DNA from: Tetragonia tetragonoides
Lineage: Eukaryota; Streptophyta; Magnoliopsida; Caryophyllales; Aizoaceae
Reading direction: 5' to 3'
NCBI GenBank assembly: GCA_038025085.1
Contig: CM076147.1
Coordinates: 36,122,766-36,186,765 of the forward strand
DNA: 64,000 bases
Part shown: positions 61,514 through 64,000 of the stretch, in pieces
How positions within the stretch are numbered: the stretch's first letter is position 1
Layout of the letters: each line of letters starts with the position of its first letter
The notes under the pieces: model-generated
What the model was told of the DNA's origin: nothing
What the model saw: the letters and a program-made list of their open reading frames with translations, nothing else
Database searches by the model: none
Program-made: the position numbers and the translations under genes

Positions 61514-62566
61514 ATGGCTAAGTCCCTCTCTTCACTTCCCACCACCCTTTGCCTTCTCCTCCTAGCCCTTGTCCTCGGCCTCGCCACCTCGGCCCGGATC
61601 CTCGACGAGTTCGACCCCACGGTCGACTTGCCAGCATTGCCACCAATAGAGAGTCCCGCCACCACCTTACCTAGCGGCCAATCCCCGGCCGCTGCTGTAG
61701 CACCACCAGCTGAGGAAGACGACAACCCTGCCCCTGACGAGCCTATTGCACCCGTGGCAGCTCCAGTATCCGGCTCTGCAACCGCGGTCCCCACTGGGAC
61801 AGTCCAGGGTGCTGCAGGGGCTGCGACCACCGCAGGGAGCGGGCCCGAGCACCCGGCCCTGTCATTTTACATCCATGACGTTCTAGGCGGGTCCCACGCC
61901 TCAGGCCGTATAGTCACTGGAATTGTAGCAACAACCGATGTGAATGGTATCCCTTTCTCAAGGCCTAACAACCAAATGTTCCCTGGAGGAAACGGTGTAC
62001 CACTCGTCAACAACGGCAACTACAACAACCTCATCAACAACAACAACGCTCCTTACTTAGCCAGCTTAAACGGGCAACAACAACAACAACAAACCGTAAT
62101 CCAAAACTCTGGAACAAACAGTGTTGTCAACGGTAACAACAACAACAACCAAGCCTTTGTGACTCCTGGACAACTTCCCTCAGGAGTCACCCTCCAGAAG
62201 CTCATGTTCGGTTCCATCACAGTCCTCGACGATGAGCTAACGGAGGGACACGAGCTCGGGTCCGCTGTCATAGGAAGAGGCCAAGGGTTCTACCTAGCTA
62301 GCTCACTCGATGGTGAGAGTCACACAATGGCTTTCACCGCGCTCCTTCAAGGCGGAGATGATCATGAGCACGGCGATGATCACACCATTAGCTTCTTTGG
62401 GGTACATAGGACCGCCTCACCGATATCTCAGCTGTCAGTCATTGGTGGAACTGGAAAGTATGAGCATGCAACAGGGTATGCTACTATTGAGGCTTTGCCA
62501 CAAGAGGACCAGCACACTACTGATGGGGTTGATACTATTGCTCACATTAATGTGTTTCTTTACTGA
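61514..62566 (+). CDS. DIR: Dirigent protein with long linker, ESB1/DIR10-like
   Basis: Single exon, 350 residues. Signal peptide (1 to about 27, ending ATSA-R), then a low-complexity Ala/Pro/Asp-rich linker (28-112). The dirigent domain starts at HPALSFYIHDVLGGSH (113-128) and continues through GIPFSRPNN, FGSITVLDDELTEG, SHTMAFTALL, ISFFGVHR and GGTGKY (311-316) to a C-terminal INVFLY. An Asn/Gln-rich insertion (about 152-215, with six consecutive Gln) separates the first strand from the rest. This layout belongs to the Arabidopsis DIR9/10/16/18/24/25 clade; DIR10 (ESB1) organises lignin in Casparian strips. Substrate and stereochemistry cannot be read from sequence. GC content is clearly higher than in the surrounding DNA. 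Confidence 0.93.
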   Translation: MAKSLSSLPTTLCLLLLALVLGLATSARILDEFDPTVDLPALPPIESPATTLPSGQSPAAAVAPPAEEDDNPAPDEPIAPVAAPVSGSATAVPTGTVQGAAGAATTAGSGPEHPALSFYIHDVLGGSHASGRIVTGIVATTDVNGIPFSRPNNQMFPGGNGVPLVNNGNYNNLINNNNAPYLASLNGQQQQQQTVIQNSGTNSVVNGNNNNNQAFVTPGQLPSGVTLQKLMFGSITVLDDELTEGHELGSAVIGRGQGFYLASSLDGESHTMAFTALLQGGDDHEHGDDHTISFFGVHRTASPISQLSVIGGTGKYEHATGYATIEALPQEDQHTTDGVDTIAHINVFLY

Positions 62567-64000
62567 TTGATTCTGCAGCTTTGAGTTCAGAGTTTTTTAT
62601 GTTTGTACTTTGGGTTTAAATCAGATTTCTGTAATTGTGGTGTATGTATTGTTAAGTGGTTTGGTTTGTAAGTTAATGAGGAATTAATGTAATGTAATGC
62701 TCAGTTGTTTCTTCAATCAGTTTTCTTTCTTCGACCACCCAGCTTTCATTTAACTCCTTGATGATTGAAAATGGACTTAGCTGGAACATCGTAACATTTG
62801 AAGACGGATATAGTCGATCTATCATTCAGGTTCGTTGAAGTCGGTAGAATGGTTCAGCTATGGAACAAATATCCTGTACAAATCATGTAAGTTTCACTCA
62901 GGTAGACATCATTATTAGTTGCCGTCACTGTTTTCTGTTTTGAAGTAAAAGTTCCGAAAATTCTATGGTCTAATATAAGTAAATGCTAGGAAAGTTGGTC
63001 ACAGTTTCATCATACTATGTTATGTCTTGTCAAGGGAACTTTAAGTTAGGATCAAAGATGCAAGTTCTGTATGCACTTATGTAGTACATACTACATACAT
63101 TAGCAGGTAAAATGCATCTTTGTCTTTTCTGTTTCCTGATCTACTACATTATTTTTTGTTATTCTGTTCAGTTAGTTGCCAGCTGATCAGCTCTCAGTTG
63201 GCTGTAGCAGTTTTGAGTTAGTTAGAGTTTTAAGAGTTTTGGGTCAATCTCTTCTATTGGACTCCTAATTTGATGTCCCCGACTGCCCGGTTGGCGGTTG
63301 CCATATGGTATCCTACTGCAACAGTGTTCAAGGATTCGACAGGGGTAGTTTCGTTAAGATGAAGAATTCGAGTAACATATATCAATAGTACAAACGGATG
63401 TTGGTTACAAATTTGCTGTGCTTTGAAAACTGTAATAATATTACCAGATGAAATCCACAGAAACACTGCTCTTACAAGGTAGTAGTAACTAGTAGTAGTC
63501 TGCATAGAGGAAGCAATACTGTTTGGCCTCTTCTCCTAGGTTTTCATCAAGTTACTGTCTAAATACGAAACGACTAAATAGCCTCACCCCTTTAATTATC
63601 TCGCTCTCCTTCAACAGGACCAAAAGAAAATGAGGAATGACCTTTTCGACAAAAAAATAAGGTAGTGAACTTGGCTTTCAGGTTGACTAGTGTGCTGCCT
63701 GTTTTATCAAATGACTGCTGGTGAACCATAGTGAATTCAACTTGCAGCAGGTGAATCCTAACCATTTCTAGCACTCAATTAGAATCAACAACTTGCTATA
63801 CACGTACGATTTACTGGATTTTGATTTTGGAACTTGTCTAAGGCAGATTATTCCCTCAAATTCTTGAAATGTCAACTTCAAACATGCTGTAATCCTTCAA
63901 ACATCCAGTAGTTGTGTTGGCCAAGCACTAGAAGAAATTAGGAAAGCTGCTTTCAATATTCTCATATTCTGAGTAGTCTGTTTGATACTCTGATTGCTAC
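62567..64000. other. 3' flank and intergenic, no gene seen
   Basis: Begins with the 3' UTR of the second dirigent gene. A CAGTTAGTTG..CAGTTGGCTG-type stretch near 63170-63230 may be transposon-derived. Open frames to the end of the window are short and without recognisable domains. Confidence 0.35.

Overview
The window is nuclear DNA of a flowering plant, most likely a eudicot. The evidence is GT-AG introns of about 0.1 to 3.4 kb in AT-rich DNA, plant-specific families (dirigent proteins, 3-ketoacyl-CoA synthase), TGGGCY and telo-box motifs at a ribosomal protein gene, and plant-type transposon debris. The species cannot be named from the sequence. No bacterial, organellar or viral gene set is present.

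Layout. (1) 1-12 kb is gene-poor and repeat-rich: a Helitron-like 3' end with an internal 0.43 kb tandem duplication, a second diverged tandem repeat, a tRNA-derived SINE, a hAT-type element with a perfect 8-bp target duplication, a broken KCS copy, an orphan exon-like ORF and a LINE 3' fragment. (2) 12.0-13.4 kb carries one intact intronless 3-ketoacyl-CoA synthase gene (minus strand). (3) 13.5-23.8 kb is intergenic: two further hAT-type elements, a small foldback MITE, an AT-rich minisatellite and a solo LTR. (4) About 23.8-38.35 kb is a tandem array of ~312-bp monomers arranged in higher-order blocks. It is broken by two clean solo LTRs (TG...CA, perfect 5-bp duplications) and one composite insertion, and ends against a LINE fragment; an isolated monomer remnant lies at 40.28 kb. 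(5) 41.2-62.6 kb is a gene block: RPL35 (minus), a monoacylglycerol lipase-like alpha/beta hydrolase (plus, seven exons, introns full of nested MITEs), SF3B3/SAP130 (minus, three exons) and two dirigent genes in tandem (plus). (6) 62.6-64 kb shows nothing recognisable.

The order RPL35 - MAGL - SAP130 - dirigent matches, as I recall it, an Arabidopsis chromosome 3 block (At3g55170 to At3g55230), so the right third looks like an old conserved gene neighbourhood and the left two thirds a transposon- and satellite-expanded flank. The genes do not form a pathway: they serve ribosome assembly, acylglycerol turnover, splicing, very-long-chain fatty acid elongation and cell-wall lignan/lignin deposition. 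I found no convincing undescribed biochemical system. The most unusual material is structural: the higher-order satellite dated by solo LTRs, a MITE family whose body is an ACTGG minisatellite, a minisatellite enclosed by terminal inverted repeats, and an array of imperfect hairpins inside a retroelement-like insertion.
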